In this document: piece after piece, positions 25,397-34,644 of the stretch
Numbering within the stretch: position 1 is the stretch's first letter
How the letters are laid out: each line of letters begins with the position of its first letter
Source: Oscillospiraceae bacterium
Lineage (GTDB): Bacteria; Bacillota; Clostridia; Oscillospirales; Oscillospiraceae
Direction: 5' to 3'
Length of the DNA stretch: 64,000 nt
Assembly: GCA_009777775.1 (NCBI GenBank)
Contig: WRLE01000003.1
Span: 62,001 to 126,000 of the forward strand
Notes under the pieces: model-generated
Told to the model about the DNA's origin: nothing
What the model saw: only the letters and a program-made list of their open reading frames with translations
Databases searched by the model: none
Made by a program: the position numbers and the translations under genes

Positions 25397-25619
25397 TGAT
25401 ATTCCTCCATAAAATTTGTTGTTACGAACTCCAAGTTAGATATATATGTATCCAGGAGTCGTCCTCCGGTTTCATCACTTCTTTTGCCAATCCAACTATG
25501 AATATACAGATTTTTCATAGTAAGACACAAAGCAAAAAATCAAAAACCGTGCGTCAATTGCCGTGGTATTCTACCAAAAAAAGGTACAAAAAGCAAGCAC
25601 TTTTGAGAAATTTGGCTTT

Positions 25620-25648
25620 TTGACAAAGCTGTACGCTAATGATAAAAT
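25620..25648 (+). promoter_or_regulatory. Sigma-A promoter of trmL-recQ
   Basis: TTGACA (25620-25625), exactly 17 bases, TAAAAT (25643-25648), about 60 bases before the trmL start codon. Confidence 0.85.
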
Positions 25649-25708
25649 ATTGATGCTAACAAATCAGCATAGTAGATTTGTGTGTCTTTAGGAAAAAAGG
25701 TGCATTAA

Positions 25709-26272
25709 ATGAGACTCAATATTGTATTAGTGGAGCCGCAGATACCTCAAAATACAGGAAATATCGCAAGAACCTGCGCTGCTACAGGAGCAAGGCTGCA
25801 TCTTGTTGGACCCATGGGTTTTGTGGTTGATGATAGCAAACTGAAAAGGGCAGGATTAGATTATTGGCATCTTTTAGACATTTCCTATTATGGGAGTATT
25901 TCTGAGTTTTTTGAAACTGTATCTAAGGGTGTCCTTGGCGAAAATGAGACAGCTCCTGATACTGCTGCTTTTGAATTTCATTATTTTTCCACAAAGAGCA
26001 GCCGGCTCTATACAGAGCCAAGCTATAAAGATAATGCATTTCTATTTTTTGGCAGTGAAACAAAAGGATTGGACGAGAGCCTTTTGCGCAAAAATCTAGA
26101 GCAATGTGTCAGGTTGCCCATGGTTAATGATGCTCGAAGCCTAAACCTCTCCAATGCTGTGGCAATTGGGGTTTTTGAAGTGCTTCGCCAATGGGGTTTT
26201 CCAAATTTACTCCAAACAACAGACAAACTTCAATCTCCAATTAACCTTACAGAAACGAATGAGGCAGATTAA
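25709..26272 (+). CDS. trmL: tRNA (cytidine/uridine-34 2'-O)-methyltransferase
   Basis: SpoU-class methyltransferase of the TrmL/CspR family, which methylates the wobble ribose of tRNA-Leu. The three SpoU motifs are visible: VEPQIPQNTGNIARTCAATG, FFGSETKGLDESLL, and LPMVNDARSLNLSNAVAIG, the last forming the trefoil knot that binds S-adenosylmethionine. Length (187 residues) is slightly above E. coli TrmL because of an insertion around residues 68-85. The recQ-like gene starts 11 bases after the stop, so the two are probably co-transcribed. Confidence 0.92.
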   Translation: MRLNIVLVEPQIPQNTGNIARTCAATGARLHLVGPMGFVVDDSKLKRAGLDYWHLLDISYYGSISEFFETVSKGVLGENETAPDTAAFEFHYFSTKSSRLYTEPSYKDNAFLFFGSETKGLDESLLRKNLEQCVRLPMVNDARSLNLSNAVAIGVFEVLRQWGFPNLLQTTDKLQSPINLTETNEAD

Positions 26273-26282
26273 ATATAGACCA

Positions 26283-27521
26283 ATGACAAAATACGAAACA
26301 CTAAAAACATTCTTCGGACATAATTCCTTTCGCCTTGGGCAAGAAGAGCTGATAGACGCACTGTTATCTGGCAGGGATGTCATGGGGGTCATGCCCACTG
26401 GTGCTGGAAAGTCGATTTGCTACCAATTACCAGCAATGATGCTCGATGGCGTGACTTTGGTTGTTTCACCACTTATATCTCTCATGAAAGACCAGGTGAC
26501 ACAACTTTTAAAAAGCGGTATAGCTGGAGCCTATATTAACTCATCATTATCTTCTACACAATATCGTTTAGCATTGAAACGGGCTGCCAGTGGGCAATAT
26601 AAGATAATATATGTCGCGCCGGAAAGATTGCAAAATGATGAGTTTATGCATTTTGTTCGTACTGCGAAAATTGCACTTTTAGCTGTGGATGAAGCCCATT
26701 GCGTATCCCAATGGGGACAGGATTTTCGTCCCAGCTATCTCAACATTCCAAAGTTCCTTAATAGTATTAATTCACGTCCTGTTGTTGGTGCCTTTACTGC
26801 AACTGCAACCAATGAAGTAAAAAAGGACGTGATAGAATTATTGGGACTTAAAAACCCAATGAATATTACTACTGGATTTGACAGACCCAATCTTTATTTA
26901 CAAGTGGCTAGTCCAGCAAGCAAGTTTAATTATTTTAGAAAAATTATTGAAGAAAAGCACAAAGGAAGCTCTCGCAATTGTGGCATTGTATATTGTACGA
27001 CACGAAAGACTGTAGATGAAATATATGCACAATTGAAACGACAAGGCATAGCTGTGGCTCGTTACCACGCTGGGATGACCGATGAAGACAGGCGGCTCAA
27101 TCAGGACGAATTTATCAGCGACAAAGCAGATGTAATGGTGGCTACCAACGCCTTTGGTATGGGGATAGATAAACCCAATGTGAGATATGTGATTCACTAT
27201 AATATGCCTAAAAACCTTGAAAGCTATTATCAAGAAGCTGGACGAGCGGGGCGTGACGGTAAGCCATCTGATTGCATTTTGCTGTTTTCCAATGATGATA
27301 TTGGCATAGCAGAGCATTTTATCGCTAATTCAGATAATAATAGGGATTTATCCGAAAAAGAGCGTCGTACTATTTTTGCTCGCGATATGGCAAGGCTGGA
27401 TAAAATGATAGCCTACTGCGAAACAGGAAGGTGCCTACGGGCTTATTTGCTTCGGTATTTCGGCGAAAAACCCAAAGAAAATTGCAACCATTGCAGCAAT
27501 TGTAAATCTGGTACTAGATAA
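26283..27521 (+). CDS. recQ: Short RecQ-family ATP-dependent DNA helicase
   Basis: SF2 helicase with all motifs of RecQ: motif 0 (FRLGQEELIDALLSGRD), Walker A MPTGAGKSICYQLP, DEAHC in motif II, TATATN in motif III, and FGMGIDKPNVR plus QEAGRAGRDG in motifs V and VI. A zinc-binding cluster (CETGRCLRAYLLRYFG then CNHCSNC) ends the protein. The winged-helix (RQC) and HRDC domains of full-length RecQ (about 600 residues in E. coli) are absent: the stop follows directly after the zinc motif. Short RecQ forms exist in Bacillota, so this is probably a natural variant. The ATG at 26283 is chosen; an ATG at 26259 overlapping trmL is possible. Confidence 0.88.
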   Translation: MTKYETLKTFFGHNSFRLGQEELIDALLSGRDVMGVMPTGAGKSICYQLPAMMLDGVTLVVSPLISLMKDQVTQLLKSGIAGAYINSSLSSTQYRLALKRAASGQYKIIYVAPERLQNDEFMHFVRTAKIALLAVDEAHCVSQWGQDFRPSYLNIPKFLNSINSRPVVGAFTATATNEVKKDVIELLGLKNPMNITTGFDRPNLYLQVASPASKFNYFRKIIEEKHKGSSRNCGIVYCTTRKTVDEIYAQLKRQGIAVARYHAGMTDEDRRLNQDEFISDKADVMVATNAFGMGIDKPNVRYVIHYNMPKNLESYYQEAGRAGRDGKPSDCILLFSNDDIGIAEHFIANSDNNRDLSEKERRTIFARDMARLDKMIAYCETGRCLRAYLLRYFGEKPKENCNHCSNCKSGTR

Positions 27522-27650
27522 TGTAAGCTATTACGTCACGGCATGAATGTATGCTTATTTACTTGTTGTGTGATATGTGACAATGAGGTATAATGCAACT
27601 GCCTAGACTCGCAAGCCCTTTCCATGTTTTGCCCCCTTTCCTCGTTAAAA

Positions 27651-27681
27651 CACCACACCGGCCCATACAGCCGGTGTGGTG
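27651..27681. terminator. Bidirectional terminator between recQ and the lipoprotein gene
   Basis: Twelve-base perfect GC-rich arms (27651-27662 and 27670-27681), loop of seven, with T-runs on either side in each direction. Confidence 0.85.
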
Positions 27682-27704
27682 TCTTTTGAAGATTGATTAT
27701 AGAC

Positions 27705-28997
27705 TTATTGATAATCTGCGTTTTCCTCGATATAATCAAATACCATTTGGCTCAGGACGAATTGTTTGAGATATGGTAAGCCATATTGTTCTTCATATAT
27801 AGAGTAGTCGCCCATTCCGTCATAGCCTAAAAAGAAATCCGTCAGGTCTTGTTCGCTGACTACAATACCAGCATCTTCAGCAATTGCTTGAACAACCAAA
27901 CAGAACACAGCATTATCGTATATATCGAACTCCATTTGTTCAAGTAGCTCATCTATGCTTTCCATACCATAAAAGCCGATTACAAACTCTTCCAGCTCCA
28001 TCCCGAAATAATAGAATGCATATTCGGAATATGAGTTTAGCATAGAGTTCCTTTGATATTCTAAAATAGTTTCGGGAACAGAAATCACCGTGACTTGTGT
28101 TGAAAAATAATCCTGAAGGTATTGCTGCATATTTGACCTTCTCAGGGTTGTACGAATGTCGTCTCGCATTTCATCAACTGTTGTCCAACTATAATATATA
28201 TTCAAATTGTTATATACAAATTCATCAGTAAGCTCGGGCTCCGAAGACTCGTAAATATAGTTGATTTCCGTCACGAAGAGAGCATCTTTCCCCTGTAGCG
28301 AAGGCTCGTGATAATCATCTGGGAAAGTAACTTCCACGAAAACTGTCTCACCTGGCAAATGGCCAATCAATTGTTCGAGAAAATCGTCGATATAATTTGT
28401 CACACCAATTACAACATTCACGCCCATTCCCATAGTTGAACCATTATCAAATTCCACACCATCTATGCTGCCGACATAATCGATATTCACAGTATCTCCC
28501 AAGACAACTTCACGAGTTGTTACGATCGTTTCCATGGGAAACTCAGCCATTATATAATAAATTTCGTTATCAACTAGCTCATCTGATATATAATGAACAT
28601 GGTTCGGTATGGCTATTTTATCATATTCAAAAAGCTCGACATGGTCAAGGGCTCTAACTCCTACCCAGAAGCCATCATTGTCGATGTTGTTGCTGTAGTC
28701 GAAGCTTAAATAGCCTGATGGATCGAATTGCGTTACTTCAGAGCCTTCTCCATTGTTTTCAGTATCGTTTGTTGAATCAATGTTTTCGTTATTGGATGAA
28801 TCAGGCTGTGAAGAAGGTGAAGCGTCGGTGTTTGTGTTGCTGCCGCAGCCTGAAAGCATGGTGAGTAACATACTAACCAATATTAACAGAGCAAGTGTTG
28901 ATTTTCTAAGCAGGGGAAGAAGAGATTTACGTTTCTTTGCAGTGCTTTTTCCCAGGGAAGCGCCTTTGGTACTAAAGGGTTCTTGCTGGTTGTTCAT
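27705..28997 (-). CDS. Trigger-factor-like FKBP-type peptidyl-prolyl isomerase lipoprotein
   Basis: Predicted extracytoplasmic folding factor. The start at 28997 has AGGAG before it. A 30-residue basic N-terminal tail precedes the signal helix and the lipobox MLTMLSGCGSN. Next comes an FKBP domain (VVLGDTVNIDYVGSIDGVEF, then IDDFLEQLIGHLPGETVFVEV and TFPDDYHEPSLQGKDALF) with trigger-factor character, and a helical C-terminal region like the trigger-factor C-domain (residues about 270-420). Similar lipoproteins occur in Clostridia as PrsA-like foldases. The tRNA-Gly gene lies just upstream on the same strand. Confidence 0.82.
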   Translation of the reverse strand: MNNQQEPFSTKGASLGKSTAKKRKSLLPLLRKSTLALLILVSMLLTMLSGCGSNTNTDASPSSQPDSSNNENIDSTNDTENNGEGSEVTQFDPSGYLSFDYSNNIDNDGFWVGVRALDHVELFEYDKIAIPNHVHYISDELVDNEIYYIMAEFPMETIVTTREVVLGDTVNIDYVGSIDGVEFDNGSTMGMGVNVVIGVTNYIDDFLEQLIGHLPGETVFVEVTFPDDYHEPSLQGKDALFVTEINYIYESSEPELTDEFVYNNLNIYYSWTTVDEMRDDIRTTLRRSNMQQYLQDYFSTQVTVISVPETILEYQRNSMLNSYSEYAFYYFGMELEEFVIGFYGMESIDELLEQMEFDIYDNAVFCLVVQAIAEDAGIVVSEQDLTDFFLGYDGMGDYSIYEEQYGLPYLKQFVLSQMVFDYIEENADYQ

Positions 28998-29035
28998 TTT
29001 TATTCTCCTAATCATGTTTATTATGCAAGGTTTCT

Positions 29036-29109
29036 TGGAGCGGGCGAGGGGAATCGAACCCCCCTCTAAAGCTTGGGAAGCTTTCATTCTACCAATGAAC
29101 TACGCCCGC
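29036..29109 (-). tRNA. tRNA-Gly (CCC)
   Basis: On the minus strand the 74-base gene starts GCGGGCGTAGTTCATTGG and ends GCCCGCTCCA, with the CCA encoded. The acceptor stem pairs GCGGGCG with CGCCCGC. The T-arm is GGGGGTTCGATTCCCC. The anticodon stem-loop is AAGC-TTCCCAA-GCTT, giving anticodon CCC, which reads GGG codons. A CCC isoacceptor suggests the genome also has TCC and GCC glycine tRNAs elsewhere. Confidence 0.95.
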
Positions 29110-29308
29110 ATACTGTGGTGATTCTAGCAGATATAGCGGTAAAATGCAATAGCAGCCCGTGACTAGTAATCGCGAGGTTTCTGTGCAGTAACATTGTAAC
29201 TATTGCCTATTAATGCTATCATAGTGGAAAACCGATAATAATTATGGAAACAAATGTGAAATTTTTCAATCATTGATGGATATAATTAATACAAGGGAGC
29301 AAATAAAT

Positions 29309-30556
29309 ATGGTAAAAGTCGATATCAGCGGAGTTTCAGATTTTATTGATGAAAACGAGCTATCAAGTATAGATACACAAAGTGCCTTTTCGGAAATAAC
29401 AACATTGTACGAATCGGGTTGGGTCACTCTACCAAAGGACTATGATACTGAGCTTTCGGGTAAAATTAAAGAAATTGCTAAAAAAATACGAGAGCAGTCG
29501 AAAGTGCTGGTGGTGCTAGGAATTGGAGGCTCTTATCTTGGCGCGCGAGCAGCAATTGATTATATTGTGTCGCCAAATTACAATTTTTTGAGCAAAGATA
29601 CCCCAGACATATATTTTGCGGGTAATAACGCATCAGGAGCATACCTAAATGATGTGATGGAAATGATAGGGGAGAGAGACTTCTCGGTTAATGTAATATC
29701 AAAATCCGGTTCAACCATAGAAACAGCAATAGCACTTCGCTTTTTCAAAGCAATGCTGGAGGAAAAATATGGTGCGATGGGTCTAAAAGAGCGTCTCTAT
29801 GTAACCACTGATGCCGGCTCACCTCTAAATGAAATGGCAAACCGAGAAGGTTATGATTGTCTTGAAATGCCAGAACGAGTGGGTGGGAGATACAGTGTTC
29901 TTACAGTAGTTGGCTTGCTCCCCTGTGCAGTTGCTGGGATAGATATTGATGCGATGATGGCTGGTGCCTTGGAGGAATTGGAAAATGGTGTAGATAACGC
30001 TTGTCTATATGCTGCCACTCGACAGCTTCTATACAGAAAGGGTAAGAAAATTGAAATGCTTGCCTGTTTTGAACCGGCTTTTCGTTATATGGGAGAGTGG
30101 TGGAAGCAGCTCTTTGGCGAAAGCGAAGGAAAAGATGGGATTGGCATTTTCCCAGCCTCTGCAGATTACACCGCTGATTTACATTCATTAGGGCAATATA
30201 TTCAAGAAGGGGAGCGGACACTGATGGAAACATTCGTCTCCTTTGATGCTCCTCGAGTAAATCCTATGATTCCAGGCGGACCGCTCCATGACGACAAAAT
30301 TACGATTTTAGCAGGTATGGAGCTTGATGAGATTAATCGGTCGGCTTCTCAAGCTGTGAAAAAAGCACATATAGAAGGTGGTGTTCCAGTAATGGAACTT
30401 AGCGTTTCTAATATGTCTGCAGCTTCATATGGTGCACTCGCATATTTCTTTGAACGCTCCTGCGCAATCTCTGCAATCGTATCCGGTGTTATCCCCTTCG
30501 GCCAGCCAGGCGTCGAAGCGTATAAAAACAATCTATATGAGATATTGGGACTCTGA
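29309..30556 (+). CDS. pgi: Glucose-6-phosphate isomerase
   Basis: Interconverts glucose-6-phosphate and fructose-6-phosphate in glycolysis. Diagnostic segments: VLGIGGSYLGARAAID, SKSGSTIETAIALRFF (sugar-phosphate binding), GGRYSVLTVVGLLP, and ESEGKDGIGIFPAS, with the C-terminal Lys-containing FGQPGVEAYKNN. The ATG at 29309 is chosen because AGGGAG lies nine bases before it; the ATG at 29273 has no ribosome binding site. The length of 415 residues is slightly short but typical for Bacillota. A possible promoter TTGTAA-17-TATCAT lies at 29194-29222. Confidence 0.94.
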   Translation: MVKVDISGVSDFIDENELSSIDTQSAFSEITTLYESGWVTLPKDYDTELSGKIKEIAKKIREQSKVLVVLGIGGSYLGARAAIDYIVSPNYNFLSKDTPDIYFAGNNASGAYLNDVMEMIGERDFSVNVISKSGSTIETAIALRFFKAMLEEKYGAMGLKERLYVTTDAGSPLNEMANREGYDCLEMPERVGGRYSVLTVVGLLPCAVAGIDIDAMMAGALEELENGVDNACLYAATRQLLYRKGKKIEMLACFEPAFRYMGEWWKQLFGESEGKDGIGIFPASADYTADLHSLGQYIQEGERTLMETFVSFDAPRVNPMIPGGPLHDDKITILAGMELDEINRSASQAVKKAHIEGGVPVMELSVSNMSAASYGALAYFFERSCAISAIVSGVIPFGQPGVEAYKNNLYEILGL

Positions 30557-30654
30557 TATTGAATTAGGAATGAGGAGTTAGGAATTAGGAATGCGGGGTT
30601 AGGAATTAGGAGTTAGTAACTAGGAATTCTGGTTTCGTACTTGGTAATATAAAA

Positions 30655-30865
30655 CGTGGCATCCGTAGAGCGCGGCATCCGTAGAGCGCGGCATCCGTAG
30701 AGCGCGGCTTCTGTAGGGCGCGGCTTCCCAGACGCGCCGCAAGGCTTCCACGGCAACCAGTGCAGCGCACCTACTATAGCGTACAGCTTCTGTAGGGCGC
30801 GGCTTCTGTAGGGCGCGGCTTCCCAGACGCGCCGCAAGGTTTCCACGGCAACCAGTGCAGCGCAT
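30655..30865. repeat. Cluster of REP-like elements
   Basis: The gap 30557-30874 starts with TTAGGA-rich words (30560-30630), then carries three copies of GAGCGCGGCATCCGTA-like units. Two longer duplicated segments follow, each with GTAGGGCGCGGCTTCCCAG, GACGCGCCGCAAGG and CCACGGCAACCAGTGCAGCG. No gene is supported here; the open frames in this stretch are translations of repeats. Confidence 0.9.
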
Positions 30866-30874
30866 CAAGACATG

Positions 30875-31561
30875 CTAATACTTTTCCACAACCTCGCCTT
30901 GACGTTTATAAATGCTTTTCGCAGGTACAAAGCCTCGCACCGAGGACAATGGGTAAATATTTGTGTCAGAACCAATGACCGAACCTGGGTTTAATACGGA
31001 GTTGCAACCAATTTCCACTCTGTCTCCAAGTATAGCACCGAATTTTTTCATACCTGTTTCAATACGCTCATCTCCAAATGACACAGTGACCAAGGAGGAA
31101 TCGCTTTTCACATTTGATGTAATGGAACCTGCACCCATATGTGATTTATAGCCAAGAATGGAGTCACCAACATAATTAAAATGCGGCACTTGAACACCAT
31201 TGAACAAAATCACATTTTTCAGCTCAGTGGAATTACCGATAACTGCGTTGCTCCCAACTAAGGCGCTGTTGCGTATAAATGCGCAATGGCGCACTTCTGT
31301 TTCTGCACCAATTATCACCGCACTTCCGATGAATGCAGTGGGAGCTACAGTGGCTGTTTTATGGATCCAAACGTCACTACTGGGATGCTCATACTCGGAT
31401 TCGTCCAATGTGGCACCCAATTCAAGGATAAACTCGTTAATCTGTGGAAGAGCTTCCCATGGGTAAGCAAAACTCATCAAAAAGTCCCAAGCAGCTGTAT
31501 TTCCAGGCTCGAATATGTTTTTCGTTTGAACAATATCAAGGGTCATAGTTGTTTTTTCCAT
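30875..31561 (-). CDS. Left-handed beta-helix acyltransferase-like protein (GlmU C-terminal type)
   Basis: A 228-residue protein dominated by hexapeptide repeats (about residues 60-200, such as VAPTAFIGSAVIIGAETEV and VIGNSTELKNVILFNGVQVP), the left-handed beta-helix of acyl- and acetyl-transferases. The segment HFNYVGDSILGYKSHMGAGS with SNVKSD matches the GlmU acetyltransferase half and related UDP-N-acetylglucosamine pyrophosphorylase-like proteins. There is no uridylyltransferase domain. It may acetylate a glucosamine-phosphate or another sugar-phosphate for cell-wall synthesis. The N-terminal 55 residues are specific to this subfamily. Family is sure, substrate is not. Confidence 0.78.
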   Translation of the reverse strand: MEKTTMTLDIVQTKNIFEPGNTAAWDFLMSFAYPWEALPQINEFILELGATLDESEYEHPSSDVWIHKTATVAPTAFIGSAVIIGAETEVRHCAFIRNSALVGSNAVIGNSTELKNVILFNGVQVPHFNYVGDSILGYKSHMGAGSITSNVKSDSSLVTVSFGDERIETGMKKFGAILGDRVEIGCNSVLNPGSVIGSDTNIYPLSSVRGFVPAKSIYKRQGEVVEKY

Positions 31562-31600
31562 TTTATTACTCCTATCGCTTATGAATTAACATTCAAAATT

Positions 31601-31691
31601 ATCATTTCGCTTGATTAAAGCTACGCTGAAATCTGCGCTCATTCGGTCATGCCCGAGCAAGCTCGGTCGCGACTCTCATTTCGCTTGATTA
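31601..31691. repeat. Inverted single copy of the 74-bp repeat
   Basis: Reverse complement of the tandem unit found at 34645-34952: it carries CGCTCATTCGGTCATGCCCG, AGCAAGCTCGGTCGCGACTC and TCATTTCGCTTGATTA. It lies downstream of the amidase gene while the four-copy array lies upstream, in opposite orientation. Confidence 0.85.
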
Positions 31692-31728
31692 TAATCTGAA
31701 TTAAAATAAAACACAAGAAAAATACGTG

Positions 31729-31841
31729 TGAACGGAGGGACGGTGTGAACGGAGGGACGGTTCTTTTGTTCAGAGGGATCGTTCTTTCCCTTTAATTCAA
31801 ACGGCTCGTTCCCTCTGAACAAAAGAACCGTCCCTCCGTTC
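31729..31841. repeat. Large perfect inverted repeat with tandem word
   Basis: Arms 31747-31778 and 31810-31841 are perfectly complementary over 32 bases, with a 31-base loop. The 17-base word GTGTGAACGGAGGGACG is duplicated in tandem at the left edge. It sits six bases beyond the stop of the amidase gene and could act as a terminator or as a small non-coding mobile element. The gap 31562-31847 holds only this and the 74-bp-type repeat. Confidence 0.9.
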
Positions 31842-31847
31842 ATAGGC

Positions 31848-34574
31848 TCATTGAAAATATTCGAGGATTGCATCGACTGTGGCTTCTGCCATTTTGTCTT
31901 GTTGTATTGGGTCTATTAGCCAGATGAAATCGTCCAGGTTCGATATGAAACTGGATTCCAAGATTACCGAGGGTACCCAGGAAGGGCGACAAACGAAGAA
32001 ATTGGCTTGGTTGATGAGCCTGTTGCGGTTCGTCCTGGGGTTTGTGAAATACATCATGTCTAAAGCACTTTGAGCAAACTGCTCACTGATGGAGTTGCGA
32101 TACCAGACGGTGAAACCGCGTACCAACGAAGCATTTGTAGTTTCAACAATGCTGTTCACATGGAGAGATATAAACAAATCAGGCTTTACATTATAGCATA
32201 AATCAATCCTGCTTTGGACAGATGGGTTTTCGTCGGAATCACGAGTCATATATACTGTTGCACCCAATGCTTCCAAGCGTTGGGCTAATTTTTTTCCATT
32301 AATGAGTGTGATGTCCTTTTCGGGGAAATCAAGCCCCATGGGACCAATGGCTCCATCGTCATCGCCACCATGTCCTGGGTCTATAACGAAAACAAACTCT
32401 GATAATGGCATATCGTTTTGCGACAATGCTTTCCTCTTTTTGAGATAAAGTCGAAACTCGCCATCTGAATATTCTGTATAATAACCTTCGAGTTTTACGT
32501 CATCTCTAATGTAAAAAGAATAGTAACATGCATCGGCGTTGAACCCACTGTCTACGTTTTCAAAAATCGTTTCTGATAAGTCCTCTGGTAACTGGAGCTC
32601 TGGAATTTGGCTATGCATTCCGAAGCTCAATGTTAGCATCTTACCATCATAACTAGCATATGTGGCTATATTCACATCAGATTGCCAGGCTATTATGTCA
32701 TAGTTTTCCCCAATGCGGTAATATCCATTACCCAGTGGATTCTCGCTATAATGATTTTCTATGCTCAGTGTTATGGAATCTTCGCTAATCCATGAACCGC
32801 TAGCTAGTTTGTATAAACCATTACTGGACTGGGCAACCACCCTGTCTACCTGCCCTTCCTTGAGCGGCCAATCGGAGCCGTTGTAGCTGCTGTTCGAGGG
32901 ATAGACCCAAGCGTAATTCGCTGTGACAACCGCATAAGTCTCCTGTTCCAATTCGTTTATAGTTACTGGTGATGGTGTAGTTGTACCGGCAGGTGGCGGA
33001 GGAACTCTTGTGATAGTTCTGCTTTCTCCTTTTTGACCATTTTGGATGAAAGTAAAGACATTATCACCAGGCTCAAGTGTGACATGGACGAAGAAGAAGC
33101 CCTCCGCTGTTCGGTTTGCTATTTCCTCACCATTCATATACAAAGGCTTGCTTGGGTCTGACATACCAGTGATGTTGTAGCCAACAGTTTCATCTTCCTG
33201 GGCTGTTACAGATGCATCTTCCAAAGGAAAGCCGATTGCCAATGTATCCATGAGCATTAGAGCATCCCTATATGTTTTGCCATCTGTTTCGGCATAAAAA
33301 TCTCGAATAGACCTTCCTAAAGTACCTCGCATGAAATTGAATCGATAAAAAACATTACCCCTAACTACATCAAAGCTTGATGTCATTTCAAGCTGCCGAA
33401 GCATTTCACCGTTCCAATGGGGAGGCTGGTCGTTTTGCACCTCTCTATAAGCAGCGTGGCCGATATATAGATCAACATTATTCTCCCCGCAAAGCTCTAC
33501 CCACCAATTCAATATTGACTGGAAATCAGCAATTTCAAAGCCAATGTACCAATAAATCTGTGGGCAGATGTAATCAACCCATTCTTCGGTGACCCAACGG
33601 CGAGTATCTGCATACAAAGCGTGGTAGGATTCTTGCCCTGATGTAGTGGGAACTCCCAAGGGGTCGCTACTTTGATTCATCCAAATACCCGAGGGAGAAA
33701 CACCCCAGCGCACATTGCGTCCCTGAGCTATATTAAATTCTCTTATAACTGTACCTATACCCGATATAAGCTGATTTACATTATCCCTGCGCCAATCAGC
33801 GAGAGCCATACCATCACCATACAGAGCAAATGATGAAGTATCATCGAAATCGTTACCTGGATAAAAATAATCATCGAAATGGATACCATCGATATCATAA
33901 CTTTCGAGCAACTCCCTTATACCACTGATTATCAGCTCCCTGGCTGCAGGTAAACCAGGGTCATAAAACAATCCTATATTACCGCTAGAATCAGTCCATG
34001 AAACTGTGAGCTCTGGATGTAGGCGAGCAGGGTTGCTGACCGCTAGGGTATCAGGGTCTGCGCTATTGTCGTTGGTGTGAATTATGCGATAAGGATTCAA
34101 CCAAGCGTGGAGCTGAATTCCATTTTCATGGCAGGTTTCGATGAAGTATTCCAAGGGGTCAAAGCTATCGATGCCGATACCTTGGGTGCCTGTTAGCCAC
34201 TGGCTCCAAGGGAATATGTCAGATTTGTAAAAAGCATCTCCCGAGGGGCGAACTTGAAAAACTATTGCATTGAGTCCAAGTTGTGCAGTTTGAGAAACAA
34301 TTGCGTCAATTTCCCATCGCAAAGCCGCTGCAGAGAGGTTTTGCTGAGAGGGAAAGTCCAGGTTAAAAACCGTTGCCACCCATACTGCACGAAATTGCTC
34401 TTTTTGAATATTTTCGGAATTAACACCATTCCCAAAAGAACCATCACTACTTTCCATTCCATTAGGTGACCTAGCACTGTCTGGCGTTCTATTGGAATTA
34501 CGAAAAAAGTTACTGCTGCTGACAATCAAGACAATAAGCAGCACTAGTACAATCAATAAATTGGTCTTTTTCAT
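31848..34574 (-). CDS. Exported GHL10 (DUF187) glycosidase-like protein fused to N-acetylmuramoyl-L-alanine amidase
   Basis: Large wall-active protein. The signal anchor is at residues 4-22. A GHL10/DUF187 TIM-barrel domain follows (about residues 60-400): FRAVWVATVFNLDFPSQ, NAIVFQVRPSGDAFY, LHAWLNPYRI, DGIHFDDYFYP and the PQIYWY segment. A linker region of about 290 residues follows. The C-terminal Zn amidase (Amidase_3, about residues 725-905) has VIDPGHGGDDDGAIG, EKDITL, FISLHVNS and ILESSFISN, containing the His-Glu-His ligands and the catalytic Glu. It probably cuts peptidoglycan. Start at 34574 has GGTGG before it. The C-terminal stop at 31848 lies next to the large inverted repeat. Confidence 0.88.
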   Translation of the reverse strand: MKKTNLLIVLVLLIVLIVSSSNFFRNSNRTPDSARSPNGMESSDGSFGNGVNSENIQKEQFRAVWVATVFNLDFPSQQNLSAAALRWEIDAIVSQTAQLGLNAIVFQVRPSGDAFYKSDIFPWSQWLTGTQGIGIDSFDPLEYFIETCHENGIQLHAWLNPYRIIHTNDNSADPDTLAVSNPARLHPELTVSWTDSSGNIGLFYDPGLPAARELIISGIRELLESYDIDGIHFDDYFYPGNDFDDTSSFALYGDGMALADWRRDNVNQLISGIGTVIREFNIAQGRNVRWGVSPSGIWMNQSSDPLGVPTTSGQESYHALYADTRRWVTEEWVDYICPQIYWYIGFEIADFQSILNWWVELCGENNVDLYIGHAAYREVQNDQPPHWNGEMLRQLEMTSSFDVVRGNVFYRFNFMRGTLGRSIRDFYAETDGKTYRDALMLMDTLAIGFPLEDASVTAQEDETVGYNITGMSDPSKPLYMNGEEIANRTAEGFFFVHVTLEPGDNVFTFIQNGQKGESRTITRVPPPPAGTTTPSPVTINELEQETYAVVTANYAWVYPSNSSYNGSDWPLKEGQVDRVVAQSSNGLYKLASGSWISEDSITLSIENHYSENPLGNGYYRIGENYDIIAWQSDVNIATYASYDGKMLTLSFGMHSQIPELQLPEDLSETIFENVDSGFNADACYYSFYIRDDVKLEGYYTEYSDGEFRLYLKKRKALSQNDMPLSEFVFVIDPGHGGDDDGAIGPMGLDFPEKDITLINGKKLAQRLEALGATVYMTRDSDENPSVQSRIDLCYNVKPDLFISLHVNSIVETTNASLVRGFTVWYRNSISEQFAQSALDMMYFTNPRTNRNRLINQANFFVCRPSWVPSVILESSFISNLDDFIWLIDPIQQDKMAEATVDAILEYFQ

Positions 34575-34644
34575 ATTAACCACCATTTAACAAATTATTG
34601 CCAATAACAAAACGAAAGTGCAATCAATGCGAAATTGTGCTATA

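Noticed and set aside
28998-29087. N-terminal extension of the FKBP-like lipoprotein
   Set aside because: The extension would run into the tRNA-Gly gene; the ATG at 28997 has a clear ribosome binding site.
30613-30868. Minus-strand genes rich in Arg and Ala
   Set aside because: They are translations of REP-like repeats.
31729-31841. Insertion sequence
   Set aside because: There is no room for a transposase and no target-site duplication could be seen; only a hairpin is supported.
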